A stretch of DNA of 64,000 bases from Evernia prunastri (GCA_003184365.1 NKYR01000029.1:279827-343826), one strand, 5' to 3'; shown: positions 19,933 through 31,869, numbered from the stretch's first letter. The notes: generated by a model from the letters alone, not told the origin. Numbers and translations: made by a program.

Positions 19933-22900
19933 TTATGTAGGAACCTCGTCATCGTGATCATGCTCGTTCAGTCTTCTGAGTAGATCATCGTCGCTCTCGT
20001 CCTCGGATCCACTGATAGCTAAAGACTCAATCTGCTCCTGCAAGTCCTTCGGCGGCTTCGAGGTGCGATGCCTGTGGATGATAGTCTCCATGCCGATGCG
20101 TAGCTTGCTAAATTGGAAATTCTGCCTAAATTTGCTGGTAAGACTTGTATCGACGTTGTATTGGGGTATGAGGGTGTCCACTTCTTGATGTACGGTGTCG
20201 AACAGATTTATCTTGTACCATTCAGCCGCGGCCTTGACTTTTTCTGGACTTCCCCGATCGTCGTTGACGGAGAAACAGCGCTCGAGGCAAAGAATAATGT
20301 CGCAGGAGCATGAAACAACTACCCGTGCCGTCGCCGGAGTGGAATTAAGAGAGATTGTACTTCCAGCCATGAGGGTAACAGGCATCTCAAGGATTGGCTT
20401 AGACTTGTAGATGAATTTGTACATGCTTTGCCAAACGATTTGCCCCACAATCTTTTCCATCTCCATCGAGCGTATCTTGGAAAAGCCGAAGGAGCGTAAA
20501 GCGGCATTGCAGATGAATAGTCCAATTGTTGGTGTATCGACAATGTCAGCGCCTGGTATCGATATTGCAGCGTTGATGATGGCGTACTGGCAGAGGCGCA
20601 ACGTTTTCGTGATGGCGGTTATGACTTTCTGGTCAACATCACAGACTTGAGCACCAATAAGTTTATCAATTACTCTGTCATCTTTCAGGCACCCTACTGT
20701 CTTTCGCAGTAAATCTGTGATCGAATCTGCATCGTCTGCTCTACGTTAGCCAATTCAACTTTTTGCTCGAGCCAGGTCTTTTTACCTTTCGCAGCATATG
20801 CCCTTGCATCTAGGGCTGGCAGTCCGTTTTCAAGCAGCACGTTCTCGATCTCGCCTATAACCTGATTTTGTCTGTCTAGAAATACATTCTGCAATTCAGC
20901 TTTTATGACTGCGTTGGTTGCCGTGATACCCAGCCCTCTCCTTACTTTCGTCTCCTGCTCGTCTAGGAACTTGTCAGTCATCGTACCTATGAAAACAATA
21001 GGCACTTTAGAGCCAGCTTTATGCACGGCTTTAAAGAGTCTGATATCAGCGTCATCAAGGAGGCGGGTCGCGGCCAACGGTACGCAAAACCTGAAATGTG
21101 TGTCAGACAAGCATGAAAGCTTCCTTCGAATGGATTACCTTACCAAATCGCATGTAGTCTTTCTCTCATGTCTGCGCTAGAACGAGCCCGCACGAATCTC
21201 TCGACTTTCTTGATGCCTTCTACGTCCCCGGTTCTGAATCCAAGAGAGTCATGGATCCGGAGCCCTGGATTGTATTCTGATTCAATTGCTTCCTCGATGT
21301 TGTGGATGCCATGCTTGAGATCTGATTCCGCCGTCTGTAATTTCATTAGGATTTCTCGTAGATGGCAAGGGCGATCGCTTACCAGCTCCACCCCGAACAC
21401 TTTATTGATTAACGTTGACTTTCCGACACCTGCTCTCCCACACACAAGGATACGGAAAACGCGCATGTTGTTTTCAAGGGCAATTGCACCTTCCGCCCAG
21501 GGAAAGTCTGTACCATTCGAGAAAGCTTCAGACCGGAATGTTTCAATATTTTGTTTGAAGCCAATCGCTGTCGCGCAATAGATATGTTGGTACACGTCGA
21601 AGAGAAAGTAGACAGAGGGATGGATAATAGTTCCGTACGCGGCTAAAATTAATCAGTACACGTTCGTGCATACATAGGCACTTCGAAATCCTACCTTTGT
21701 CATTAAAACCTTCCAATTTGTGCTTTCGAAACGGCTTTCTAGACTTTTTGACAAGCACCTTGGCGCCAATGAAGCCGACACGATACGGCGAAGAGACCGT
21801 AGTCAATGTGGAGGCTTCGGATGAAGAATATTTAGATGTAGAGTCTTTTGGCCCAGCCTTCTTGAGCAATGTTGAGAACTTCGTGCCAGATTTCTTTTCT
21901 TTGAGGTTCGACGGCGTACTACCCTTGGCATCCGTGCGCGTCTCGTTCCTTGTGATATTGAGGGCATGTGTTGGTCGAAGGTCATACAGATCGACTTGAA
22001 TGCCGCCCTTGTAGGCGAACGACCATGGCCCTCCTGTACTCTCGCTGTATGGAGCCAGCTCTGATCTTCCTCCTTCGTTGGATGGCGGTGTGCTGTTCGT
22101 CGGAAAGACAATGTCAAGAGGATTATCAATACGGCTGCAGCCATGTTTGTTCTCCAGGAATTCCAATTTCAATCCATAGCGCCTACTTTCTGTGAGAATC
22201 CATTGAAGCGGGTACAAGGACAGGCCATCTTCTCTCGATCCACCACCCAAATCAGAATGTGTCCCAAGGAACCAAGCTTGAATCATACTCCTTGGTCGAT
22301 CACAGGTATTCGGATCTTCTGGAAGGTGGATGAGCTCAGCATCAAAGTATCGGCGTTTTTCATTCAAGGACACTGCGTGTCGAAGGTGGTCGATCGACTT
22401 AGTGTAAGAGAATTCGAAACGCTGATGATCCTCGAAAGATTTGACTGAATCAAATACACCAACGAACCGAACCTTGGGCGGGTCTCGCACGTGTTCATGA
22501 AAGAGTTCATAAATTTGACCTTGATGGTTTCTGCCTCCGGTTTTTATGTGCTTCATAAGGTTATCAACGTTATCAACCGCGTTCTTGTAGTAATAATCGA
22601 AGTCATGCTGACTTGGAATTTTCAGTAGCTTTATATGGTGGACGAGACCAGCGACAGCACGAACGACACAAGCACCACGACTGTAACCGTAAAGCCACAG
22701 CTCGTCTTCTGGTCCAGTAAAAGTCTCGCAGCAGTATTGGTATACTTTCTTTATCTGCGCTGCGCATCCAGTGCCCAATAGCCCATCGCCCCATCTCCGA
22801 GGGCCTTTCTCCCCTACCCCGATGCCTTTGAAGTATCTCTTCTTTTGTTCGAAGTGTCGTCCGTCGTCGTCGATGACAAGACCCTCTTTCACGACGGCCC

Positions 22901-23000
22901 AGATACGGAAAGTATTGCTGATGTTCCCTCGCGGCGTTCCATCTCTACCGTCTGGGCCGAACCACGTCCCGTCGACACAGAGCACAAGCCTTATTGGCAT
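19933..23000 (-). CDS. DUF2235 alpha/beta hydrolase fused to a GTPase, 970 aa
   Basis: Four exons with compatible phases: 23000-21695, 21642-21144, 21090-20786, 20735-19933. The N-terminal half is DUF2235: LCVDGTW, the nucleophile elbow LYGYSRGA (G-x-S-x-G), FVGVFDSV and ATWFLGTHSDLGGG-like (here QAWFLGTHSDLGGG), as in Tle1-type phospholipases. After a basic Ser/Lys linker comes a G domain: P-loop GRAGVGKSTLI, switch II region IHDSLGFRTGD and a possible G4 in IGTMTDKF. The C-terminal part has long helices and hydrophobic stretches (AIINAAISIPGADIV), then an acidic tail ending DEVPT. A nucleotide-gated lipase is one reading; this is inference. Confidence 0.8.
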
Positions 23001-23809
23001 CGGAAGTGAGATGCCACCAAGGACGCTGAGTCATGAAGAGAAGGTTCAAAGACAGCAACGATGGCAGTGACACAGGGTGAGATGGAGACGAGGACAAATA
23101 TCGGTGAACTTCCTCTAGGGACTGTAAGAAACAGTCGCCGAAGAAGGCTGAATGGGAAGGCTGTAGGCTACGGCTAAGGATGTTCATGTAGGATGACGCT
23201 CACTGATAAATCGACAGGCTGTGTGAAGACTACCATTTACATGTGTGTGGTGGGGCAGGCATGCTGAGCCGAGTCTAGACTCTAGACCTCCGACTGTGGC
23301 ATAATAATATCCAAGCAAGCAAATGAGACACTAGGCCGAAAGGCGAGTGTGTCGTCCGTACTCCGTAGAGGGTTGCTGTACCACAGCAGAACACCAACAT
23401 CAACACCATAGTAATTGGACAATTGTTCTACCTTGAGATGAATACATTTCATTGGGTAACCGCACATCACCCCAAATCATCCACATTTGATACTCTCGCT
23501 CCCGAGGTAAATTTTCATAGTGCGCGAGCGTAAAGCGTGAGCGATGGATAAGTACCTTACTTGGGGTTTGACCAGGGGCGCTTCGGGGGTTGGGGCCAGC
23601 TGCTGCGCCACAGCCTGGTGTTCAATTCGGAACGCCAAGCTTGCTTAATCAGCATATTCAGCCACAGTGAAGAGGTTCGTTCCTCCCACTGCACTCATTA
23701 TGCTTTGGGCCGTTAGAGCGGTGAGATCGAATCGCTCCAAGCTTCGGAACCGGTCCAGAAATATCTTGGGATTAAAGCAATGATAGGGTAATACTTCACA
23801 AATGTAAGC
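23001..23809. other. Shared divergent promoter region
   Basis: Non-coding stretch between the divergently transcribed hydrolase-GTPase gene and the glutamate 5-kinase gene. Short open frames are present but unconvincing. No repeat is seen. Confidence 0.4.
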
Positions 23810-25409
23810 ATGAAGGGTCACAAATATCTCACCATCGTGATCAAATTGGGTATGCATGGCATGGGGCATATTGGAATGTACCTACTGATCAGGCTTCTTC
23901 TCAGGCTCCAGCTCAATAGTCCATGAGAAGACTCACGAACCCCTGTTACCCATACTTTCCCTCATCGTTGAGACCGCCGTTGCCCTCATCAAAGATGGAC
24001 ACCGAGTTGTCATTGTCTCTTCTGGAGCCATAGCCGTGGGTCTACGAAGGATGAATGTGGAGAAGAGGCCCAAATATTTGCCCAGAATACAGGTAGAAAA
24101 CTCCATTGTAGTTCTAGCAGAAAAGAGGGACATTGATCTCTATATAAGGCTCTTGCGGCGGTAGGACAATGTCGGCTCATGGGCCTTTGGGAAAGCCTGT
24201 TTGCCCATTTACAACAGCCTATTGCCCAGATTTTACTGACGCGGAACGACATTGCTGACGTACGTATACAAGGAGGGATTGTGAGGGTATGCGGCAGGCT
24301 GACGAGAGATCAGCGGACACAATATCTGAATGCGCAAAACACATTCACTGAGCTTCTCAACATGGGGGTAATACCGATTGTCAACGAAAATGATACTCTG
24401 GCTGTCTCTGTACGTCCATGTAAACCAAAATCCACAAATCAGCACTGCTTAATGCGCTCAGGAAATTCGTCAAATCGAGAAATTTGGTGACAATGACACC
24501 CTTTCTGCCATCACCGCAGCCATGGTGCAAGCCGATTACCTCTTCCTCATGACAGATGTCGACTGCCTGTACGACAAGAATCCTCGGACGCACCCAGACG
24601 CTCAAGCAATCGAAGTTGTCGAGGATGCATCTTCGATTGAAGCAGACGTGTCCTCCGCCGGCTCCTCTTTGGGCAGGGGCGGCATGTCAACCAAGATAGT
24701 CGCGGCCCGTCTCGCAACTTCTGCAGGCGTCACCACAGTCATCACACGCTCCTCGAACCCGGGTAATATAGTCAACATCGTCAACCACGTCCAAGCCCAA
24801 AAGGCCGCTGTGGTTTGCTCTGAGCTCTCTTCGGATGCTGCTACCTCTGCAGCAAACACCCCTCTATCAAGTTCAATATCCTCACTCCACGTTGACGCTC
24901 TTCCAGCCCCACCGCTCCATACTCGCTTCGTCCCCGACCCCTTCCCCATCCGCGACCGCTCTTTCTGGCTCCTTCACGGCCTCGCCGCCCGTGGCACCCT
25001 CTACATAGACCAAGGCGCCCACCGGGCCCTCGCCTCCAAAGCCGGTCTCCTCCCTGCTGGCATAGTCAACGTTGAGGGTCAGTTCGCCCAGCAAGAAGCC
25101 GTACGGCTAGTCGTTGTGAAACGAGACCTGCCCATGTGGTCGTCGGCGGCTCATGAGAATAGCATCGATGGGGGCGGTGTGCCTGTGGGAGTGGCAGTGA
25201 CGCCTACGGAGGTGGGTAGAGCGCTCGTCAATTATTCGGCCGCGGAGATTGCAAGGATCAAGGGGATGAAGAGTTCTGAAATTGGGGGGACGTTGGGATA
25301 CGCGGATTCCGAATACGTTGCCTTGAGGGAGAATGTCAGTTTAACAAAGGAGAAAAGTAGGCCCGTTACTCCGAGTGCGAGTTCTGGGAATGTCGGACAG
25401 GTGATGTAG
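23810..25409 (+). CDS. PRO1: Glutamate 5-kinase (proline biosynthesis)
   Basis: Five exons fit: 23810-23849, 23905-24092, 24149-24259, 24314-24409, 24462-25409, giving 460 aa. Exon 1 ends in TIVIKLG, the first strand of the amino-acid kinase fold. Then come [71 protein letters not shown] and [11 protein letters not shown], all hallmark glutamate-kinase motifs, followed by [20 protein letters not shown]-terminal PUA domain carries the pattern DQGAHRAL then VNVEGQF. The enzyme phosphorylates glutamate with ATP in the first step of proline synthesis in the cytosol. A Ser/Ala-rich insertion separates kinase and PUA. Introns are 54-56 nt. Confidence 0.93.
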
Positions 25410-25709
25410 GTGGTGGTGGTCCTTTCGAGACAAAGAAAAACACAATTCACGGGCATTTGGGAAAAGCGAGGCGTTCGTATGGCACCGAAAGACTAAGCAA
25501 AGAGCAGCTATGAATTCCTTAGCTAAGCTGTCCTGCGCAGTGTGCCAGTACACGGGCACCATCATGCCCTCAGAAGGCCCTCCCTCAAGCAGCACCTAGA
25601 CCATATACGATCCACCTTCTCCCTTTGCATTGCCTCGAGATGTAGAAAGTTCGCCAGCACATTCGGAAAACGCCTTTTGATTACATCTCCCTGCATCAAG
25701 AGACAATCA
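25410..25709. other. 3' intergenic between convergent genes
   Basis: Spacer between the glutamate 5-kinase stop and the stop of the minus-strand nuclear protein gene; contains both 3' UTRs and no other feature. Confidence 0.4.
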
Positions 25710-26807
25710 TCACCTCGCGTCCATCATCTGACTGCTACTATGCCCCGTCATATCCTCGAAATCCAACGGATACTCATCCACCTCTCGGAACTTATCAACC
25801 AGCCTCCTAGCCTCATCCTTTGCCTTCCCATCTAGCGCAGCTGTCTTCTTCCCCCTACCTCTCCCAGCAACCCCATTCTCGTCCCCGTTCCCCTCCTCCC
25901 CGTCATCGCCGTTGTCGTCGTCATCATCATCATTCTCGACGTCAGACTCCACAGCCCTCTTCTTCGTATACGTCTTAGACAAGCGCTTCCCAGGAGCCTC
26001 TTTCGCTTTCGCCCCGCGCTTCAGCACGGCAGGGGTCGGCCTCTTCCGTCGCGTCTTGGTCGTCGCGTGGAAGCTGAGCTCGTCTTCGTCTTCGCCGAGA
26101 CCGGTGTTGTCAAGCTCGGCATCGCTGCTGCTGGGGACGTCGTATTCGCCTCTGGGTTTTGGGCGGGCGCGCCGGCGCGGGAGCAGGTTTTGGAGCGTGG
26201 CTGTTGTGAGTGGTTTCAGGGGGACGCGCTTGACTGGTGGCGGATTGGTCGAAGTGGATGAGGGAGGCGAGGGTGCTGGGGAGAATTGCTTGCGCCTGGT
26301 TTGACGAGGGCGCGGAGCAGCCTTGGTTGCCTTGCCGCGGGTCTTGCGTGCTTTGGGTTTCTCGGGGCTGCTACTTCGAGGTGGCGCAAGAGTGTCGCTG
26401 TCGATCTGCCGCTGTGGGGTTTGAGTTGAGCGTTGTTTTGGAAGGGTTGGTTCTGGTCTCTGTTCTGCTTCGGCTGGTAGGTCGAACAGATCCTCTGGTT
26501 CTTGAGGTGGGACTGAAGGAGGTGACGATGGAAAATCGAGCGATTGTGATGCTGGGACTTGAATTTCCGGAGAGGCGAGTTTACGTTTGCGTGACCCGGA
26601 AGTCTGGCGTGAAGATGAGGACGTTTGCTGGGCATTTGGCTGTGACATCGACTTGATCATTGGAGTGGACTCATCGTCTGGATGGAAGTCGTCCATTTCA
26701 TCGTCGTCCAAATCGTTGCTTGGGTCGTTCTGTGTATGTAGCATTTGGAGCAGGCTCGGTTGTCTGGCTCTCTTCTTGAATGAAGCCCCTAGCATTGATG
26801 GCTGCAT
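25710..26807 (-). CDS. Disordered basic/acidic, probably nuclear protein (365 aa)
   Basis: The frame from an ATG at 26807 is rich in Pro, Ser, Arg and Lys and has an Asp/Glu/Asn/Gly run near the C-terminus. Stretches such as FKKRARQPSLLQML near the start, LQNLLPRRRARPKPRG in the middle and LVDKFREVDEYPLDFEDMTG at the end look conserved and non-random. The frame is also open upstream of the ATG to a CTAG near 26908, so a further 5' exon is possible. Multiple K/R clusters suggest nuclear localisation. I do not recognise the family; a chromosome-biology role is only a guess. It is head to head with the next gene. Confidence 0.65.
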   Translation of the reverse strand: MQPSMLGASFKKRARQPSLLQMLHTQNDPSNDLDDDEMDDFHPDDESTPMIKSMSQPNAQQTSSSSRQTSGSRKRKLASPEIQVPASQSLDFPSSPPSVPPQEPEDLFDLPAEAEQRPEPTLPKQRSTQTPQRQIDSDTLAPPRSSSPEKPKARKTRGKATKAAPRPRQTRRKQFSPAPSPPSSTSTNPPPVKRVPLKPLTTATLQNLLPRRRARPKPRGEYDVPSSSDAELDNTGLGEDEDELSFHATTKTRRKRPTPAVLKRGAKAKEAPGKRLSKTYTKKRAVESDVENDDDDDDNGDDGEEGNGDENGVAGRGRGKKTAALDGKAKDEARRLVDKFREVDEYPLDFEDMTGHSSSQMMDAR

Positions 26808-26887
26808 GCGAGGTGTTTCTTCAACTCTAACTTCTAAAACCTTCTGAGCGCTCTTGATGATTGCAGAATTGCCTTTGCTACTTGAAG

Positions 26888-27712
26888 ATGGCTTTGGCTG
26901 GTTTGCCTAGCACGGTCGCTTGGCGGTTGCTACCGGCCCGTAAGATTGGATCCCAGCTGAAGAGCGTTGCTCGTGGGGACACGGATATTGCAGCTGTTCT
27001 TGATCTGGTCAGATCAGAGTCGACCTCGGACGTCTATCTCTATGGATATGAAGCCATCGACGATCAATATCCCAAGCACACACCAGACGCCTCCTTTGCA
27101 CACGCCGATTCTCAATATCCCTCCATCGTGATCGAGACGTCATACTCACAGCACAATAAAGAGTTGGCGAGGCTGGCTGATGAGTGCATATCCGGTTCCG
27201 ACGGCAATATCGCCGTGATCCTTGGGCTCGATATTGAATACGGTGTTGGGTCTAGGACGGCGTCGCTCTCCATTTGGCGACCTCGATTACTGCCGGATCC
27301 GGACGAGAAAGAAGCGGTTCTCCTGGAGACGTTTAGTGTTCGGGAAGCAGATGTAATGGCATTCCTGCTTGCTCATCATCAATCAGTACCTGCATTAGTT
27401 CAATGCTGATGGCCTTTTCGCTTTTGGCAGGTATTTTGTGCCGACGACGGAGCTACCGTTCCGGGGCAAGGACTGTCCCTTCAGCTCTGTGATTTTGCGC
27501 CAAAATCTTGCTTCGCCAATATAACTCAACAAACGCAGAGTACGACTGTCGTTCGGATCACATGCGCGCAACTCTGTTCTTTTCTACATGACGCCGAGAC
27601 CAGACACGATATTAAACGAGCGCAACGCAACGGAACTCGAGCAGCCAGACACAGCAGGCTCCCTCTCCCTTCTCGATCAGAAATATCGGCTCCTCGTCGA
27701 TCATTGTCGTAG
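26888..27712 (+). CDS. PD-(D/E)XK-like fungal protein, 248 aa
   Basis: Exons 26888-27352 and 27431-27712 join in phase 0 across a 78-nt intron. The core reads TPDASFAHADSQYPSIVIET, then SYSQHNKELARLADE, GSDGNIAVILGLDIEY and SLSIWRP, a pattern I associate with uncharacterised fungal proteins having a restriction-endonuclease-like fold (Asp, then Glu in the VIE strand). Exon 2 adds VFCADDGATVPGQGLSLQL and a basic tail. The function is unknown. The ATG at 26888 was chosen; no earlier in-frame ATG exists. Confidence 0.6.
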
Positions 27713-27919
27713 GCTTCTTCTATGCTCAGAATGTCGACGCAGGCTGAACTTTGTTGCAGAAAAGTCTCTTGTGATACCAACCTCCATCACCCTCACCACC
27801 GTCTCCCTTTCCGCCCCCTCCTCCACCATCACCACCATCGAGGCCTCAGAGTTTTTACGACAACCTTCCGTTCCCTTAAGCCTTCTTTCGGAAGATGACC
27901 CTAAAATTATATTGTTGCT

Positions 27920-28032
27920 AGGGATCCTACGAGGGCAAGGAGCCCTAATTCAAACGACTTTCGACGCAGTTCCGACTTAAAACTATACGCATTGTCCGGG
28001 GCAACCTTTCAGCGTTCAGGACTTTTGATGTC
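27920..28032. mobile_element. Remnant of the 14-kb MITE family (right end only)
   Basis: The stretch ACGCATTGTCCGGGGCAACC through GCGTTCAGGACTTTTGATGT and CCTCCGTA matches the right half of the element at 14057-14300. The left end is not found. It directly follows the 3' region of the PD-(D/E)XK-like gene. Confidence 0.55.
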
Positions 28033-28385
28033 AACCTCCGTAAGTGCCTCGATGCTGTCCATATGTGGAGGCTAAGGTTTCAGGCAAGACATAGACGGAA
28101 ATCTAGAAGCCTCAAACGATAGCTAATCCTTAAACCTAGACCTTCTATACAAACTGGACCCCAACAATGTCTTCGTAACCTTCCTTCCATGCCATGCCCA
28201 TAGTTTCAAAACATAATCTTCATTAAATGAGGGATCAACCTACTCAAGAGCATGCTGTTATTATTATTTTTCGGGTAAGTAGTGCGTACAGGGTAGCTAC
28301 TCACTTGAAGCAAAAATCTCCGAGTCCTTTCCTTGGCCAGCAGTTCAATCAAACTGACTCATTCGTGGAGTTGTTATAGGACGTT

Positions 28386-28727
28386 TTAAACGCAGCCCTT
28401 ATATCGGCCGGGATCGCTTTTGAGTCCTTTGCTACAAGCACTGTCCCCCAGGTTTTCGGAGCAGAAACCCGAACCGAAGTCTTCTTGGCTCCGGAGCATG
28501 CTTGGATCTGGAGGTTGAACTGGTCGGCCGATGTTTTCTGCGGTCCGTAAGGTCAACGAATGCTTTGAATGGTTGATGATGAACATTACCCCTTGCATGT
28601 CGAGTCGGAAATTGCTATCTTTGATTGGTTTCGGATAAAGCGTCTGTTGAGTTGGAGGGAAATCTTTGAGATTTTTGTCGGGGATCTCATCCACGAAGTC
28701 TGTGTAGTCCTTTTTGCCCATTGTCAA
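28386..28727 (-). CDS. Hypothetical protein, 113 aa
   Basis: Frame from an ATG at 28727. A likely beta-rich centre (VMFIINHSKHSLTLRTA) is followed by a Gly/Ser/Cys-rich section. Length and pattern are compatible with a small beta-sandwich protein, but no family can be named. It may be only the first exon. Confidence 0.35.
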   Translation of the reverse strand: MTMGKKDYTDFVDEIPDKNLKDFPPTQQTLYPKPIKDSNFRLDMQGVMFIINHSKHSLTLRTAENIGRPVQPPDPSMLRSQEDFGSGFCSENLGDSACSKGLKSDPGRYKGCV

Positions 28728-29806
28728 GGAGATGCAAGAAAGAATTCAAGTTTAGTAGTCTGCTTTGACTTTTCAAGAACTTTATGGATACCGATTGCTT
28801 GTGATAAATAGATCCATAGTATCATGGCATTCTTACCTGCTGCGTGCGGCGTGCTTGGAGATGGTGGGTGGGGAAAAGCCCGCCTGCGGCCACGTATCTA
28901 TGTTGCATAGTACCCATGGGTACCTAAGATCGATGGATATGGCCAATCCATGGGTACCATGCAACATCTATGCTAGTGATAGAGCAGTGGTTCGTGCGCC
29001 TTGATGCGCTCACGGTCAGCCGTTGAACGTGGTAGGCTGCAAAGATCATGATACTGCATATAGTGGGCATGTGTTTTCAATATGCTACTAGCGGATGAAT
29101 TGAGCGTCATCAGTGGTGGACGATGTGACCCAACCCCGCCTTTCTCTACCAAGCCATGTAAGCACGGAGATGACACTGCATGGTGGATTTCACTCAGCAC
29201 AATTACCGGCGTGACGCCTCCACATAGTACTCTACGAATACTGAAACAGTTGTAAGAGTATACTTGTGCACCTTCCACGCCTGTTGGAGATTGTTGGAAA
29301 TGATGATGATTGATTGATTGATTGATTGTCTGGGAGAATGCAAATGGGCTACTTATAGGCCTCCATTTGCCACGGTGCGGGGTAGATACAACACGTCTTG
29401 ACACCCATTGCGGGGTGCTGCAGCAAATTCCAACAGAGATGTCGCTAGTTTCCCCCCATATTCACTCAATCTGGTGAGTTCATCAGATGGAACTCGCTCC
29501 GAATTGGAAGAGTCAAATACTGGCCCATGGCTCCCTTCGCGGCTTTCTTCATAGCAGTCTCAGAAGACTGTTGGATAGCCAATCAAATCATTCACTGGTC
29601 AAGGTACGGTACTCGTACCTTAGGGCAGCCCTTGACACTAGTCTGCTTACGGTATAATCTTAGGGTACATGTAATTGATTGTATTTAAAAACACAGACTC
29701 ATATCATAGCCGTAGATCTCTTTACACTGTCTTTGACCTTGTAGTCCTGACCATCATCCATCCTCGTACTACACTTCTTTTTTCTGCTGTCCTCATAGTA
29801 CTCAGC
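28728..29806. other. Intergenic with a short palindrome and a (GATT)n tract
   Basis: TACCCATGGGTACC and CCATGGGTACCATGC occur about 30 bp apart around 28910-28965, forming a short hairpin-prone region. A (TGAT)n microsatellite lies near 29309-29328. No gene is supported apart from the 5' UTR of the phosphotransferase gene. Confidence 0.4.
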
Positions 29807-31252
29807 ATGAATCCGATACGATATAGTAATTGCTGGAAAGACGACTCCTCCGGCGAGCTCATGCCGACATGGACAAGGACTCCAGACATTTCTGTCATTA
29901 AAGAACTCGCAATTCAGCATTTACCTCGAAGTCAAACTGATATAGAGGTTGACTTCTTTGCCGAAGGGGCTTTCAACAAATTATACACAGTTCGATCCCC
30001 ACATATTTTACGACACTATCTTATGCGTGTGACGCTACCGGTTGAGCCTTTTTATAAGACTGAAAGTGAAAGGGCTACCCTTGCGTACATCCGAAAGTAT
30101 ACTTCCGTCCCAGTACCCAGCGTCATTGCGTATGACTCCTCCTCAGAAAACTCACTCGGGTTCGAGTGGTTACTGTTGGAGAAGATAGATGGCATACCTT
30201 TGTCTGAAGCATGGGGAAACATGGATTTTGATACCAAGGCCAGGCTATCGAGAGAGGTGGCCCATACCGTACAGCAGCTATCCAGTCTCCGCTTTCGTGA
30301 GATTGGAAACCTTTACTATTCTTCAGTCCGAGATCAGGTCATCGACCGGATGTTGTCTTCAGATGCCGCAGAATCTAATGATAGCATCGAGGCTAGTGAT
30401 AAAACCGTGTTGGACTCTGACAATAAGGAAAATAATTACTTCGAGACCCACAGGGTTGTCCTGAGCAGCGACAGTACTGTGACCGTCGACCGGGGCATCG
30501 GTACTGAGTTCATAGTTGGACGCATTGTTTCGCCTTGGTTTTTCAGAGACAAACGCGTTCTGCTGCCCGCTCATCGTGGGCCTTTTTCGTCTTCATATGA
30601 GCTGATGACGCAAAAAATGGAAATCCAGATCGAACGCATCAAGAATCTCTCGCCGCTCCCAACTGACGAATACTTTTCGGAGACTGACGAAGAACTTGCG
30701 GATCATCAGGACGAAGTCCTGATGACATGCTACGATTTATTGTCACTGATCCCTAGCTACTTCCCTTCATTCGATCGTTGCAAGGAGATAAACACACTCT
30801 ACCATTCGGACCTCTCCGATCGAAACATCATCGTAGATCCGAATACTTATAACATCACAGGCATAGTGGATTGGGAATCTGTATCCATTTGCCCATCATG
30901 GGAGACATCCGACTACCCACACTTTTTGAAAGGAATTACAATCAGAGAACCTCCGCCGCCGGAAGGACCCGAAGTCGATGAGGAGGCGTTGACTGAGATT
31001 CGAAAGGATTGGGAGAAGGTTCTCCTAAGGAGGACATACCTGAAAGATTTACGGGATGCTGGAAAAGGTCTGAATGGCATACCGCTTACACATGAAATTC
31101 TGTCAGACGATGACATCAAGCTTAAAAGGGTTTTTACGGAATTTTTGTACGATATGGAGTCCAGATGGGGAGGCACAAGGCACTGGATGCCCCAACTGCG
31201 CTCCAAGCGTATTGACCAGATAGATGGGTTGGCCATGAGCTTTGGACTCTAG
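29807..31252 (+). CDS. Aminoglycoside phosphotransferase-like (APH/choline kinase fold) protein, 481 aa
   Basis: The start at 29807 is preferred; the frame is open from 29675 but that N-terminus is hydrophobic and atypical. FFAEGAFNKLYTV is the nucleotide loop, HYLMRVTLP the lysine-equivalent strand, SVPVPSVIAYDSSSEN the hinge, and NTLYHSDLSDRNIIVDP with GIVDWES the catalytic Asp/Asn loop and metal Asp. The protein is long for the family because of a Ser/Asp/Asn-rich insertion around residues 185-230. Such fungal enzymes phosphorylate small molecules of mostly unknown identity. The gene is intronless. Confidence 0.85.
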   Translation: MNPIRYSNCWKDDSSGELMPTWTRTPDISVIKELAIQHLPRSQTDIEVDFFAEGAFNKLYTVRSPHILRHYLMRVTLPVEPFYKTESERATLAYIRKYTSVPVPSVIAYDSSSENSLGFEWLLLEKIDGIPLSEAWGNMDFDTKARLSREVAHTVQQLSSLRFREIGNLYYSSVRDQVIDRMLSSDAAESNDSIEASDKTVLDSDNKENNYFETHRVVLSSDSTVTVDRGIGTEFIVGRIVSPWFFRDKRVLLPAHRGPFSSSYELMTQKMEIQIERIKNLSPLPTDEYFSETDEELADHQDEVLMTCYDLLSLIPSYFPSFDRCKEINTLYHSDLSDRNIIVDPNTYNITGIVDWESVSICPSWETSDYPHFLKGITIREPPPPEGPEVDEEALTEIRKDWEKVLLRRTYLKDLRDAGKGLNGIPLTHEILSDDDIKLKRVFTEFLYDMESRWGGTRHWMPQLRSKRIDQIDGLAMSFGL

Positions 31253-31869
31253 CACTACTTTGCAATTCAGCTCCAACAGATTACTTTGTTGTTCCTGGAT
31301 GATGTCGATTATGTCTCATGGGGGCCAAGTTGGGACTAAGGAGGGCTACATTTAGCGAGCCTCACCTAAGTTATAGCGCCAAGTCCCTGCAGCATATTCC
31401 ACTACCCTCACCATACGCAAGTATCGTCCTAGGCTCGTATCTCCCCAAGGGGGCTGGCTCAAGTCCGCCTTTTGGCACGGTGTTTCCCCTCGCTGGCTGC
31501 ACGTAGGCTACTTTGGACAGTGTCTCTACGGTTCGATCCTCATCATCATGGAAGCGGACCCGAAGCTAGAGGGACAGGTCTAATCGCTTTAAATGTCACA
31601 CATTCCTATGTCGAAGACTCAACAGGTACACATACGCTCTGGCCGGCGAGAGCGAGATGAAGGCGGTCACCATCAAGCGTCAGGGAGATGTGTTGTCATT
31701 TTGTTGGGTCAGGTCCCCAAATTTTGTGGCCAGCGTACGATTAACCTTGCTTTTCACATCTGATCGATGCCCGACAATTAATCGCTGTACTCGTCATTCT
31801 TTGTCTAAGATCTTCCAAGTCCTTTTCTAATGACCGTCGCTGTTCTCCTTATTCCTCGACTTGCACGAT
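31253..31869. other. Intergenic, no supported gene
   Basis: Short overlapping open frames only; no motif, repeat or RNA gene seen. Confidence 0.35.

Noticed and set aside
24602..25094. Minus-strand frames across glutamate 5-kinase exon 5
   Set aside because: Antisense shadows of a conserved enzyme gene with GC-rich codons.
26216..26656. Long frames on both strands inside the disordered nuclear protein gene
   Set aside because: Low-complexity, repeat-rich coding DNA keeps other frames open by chance; no motifs.
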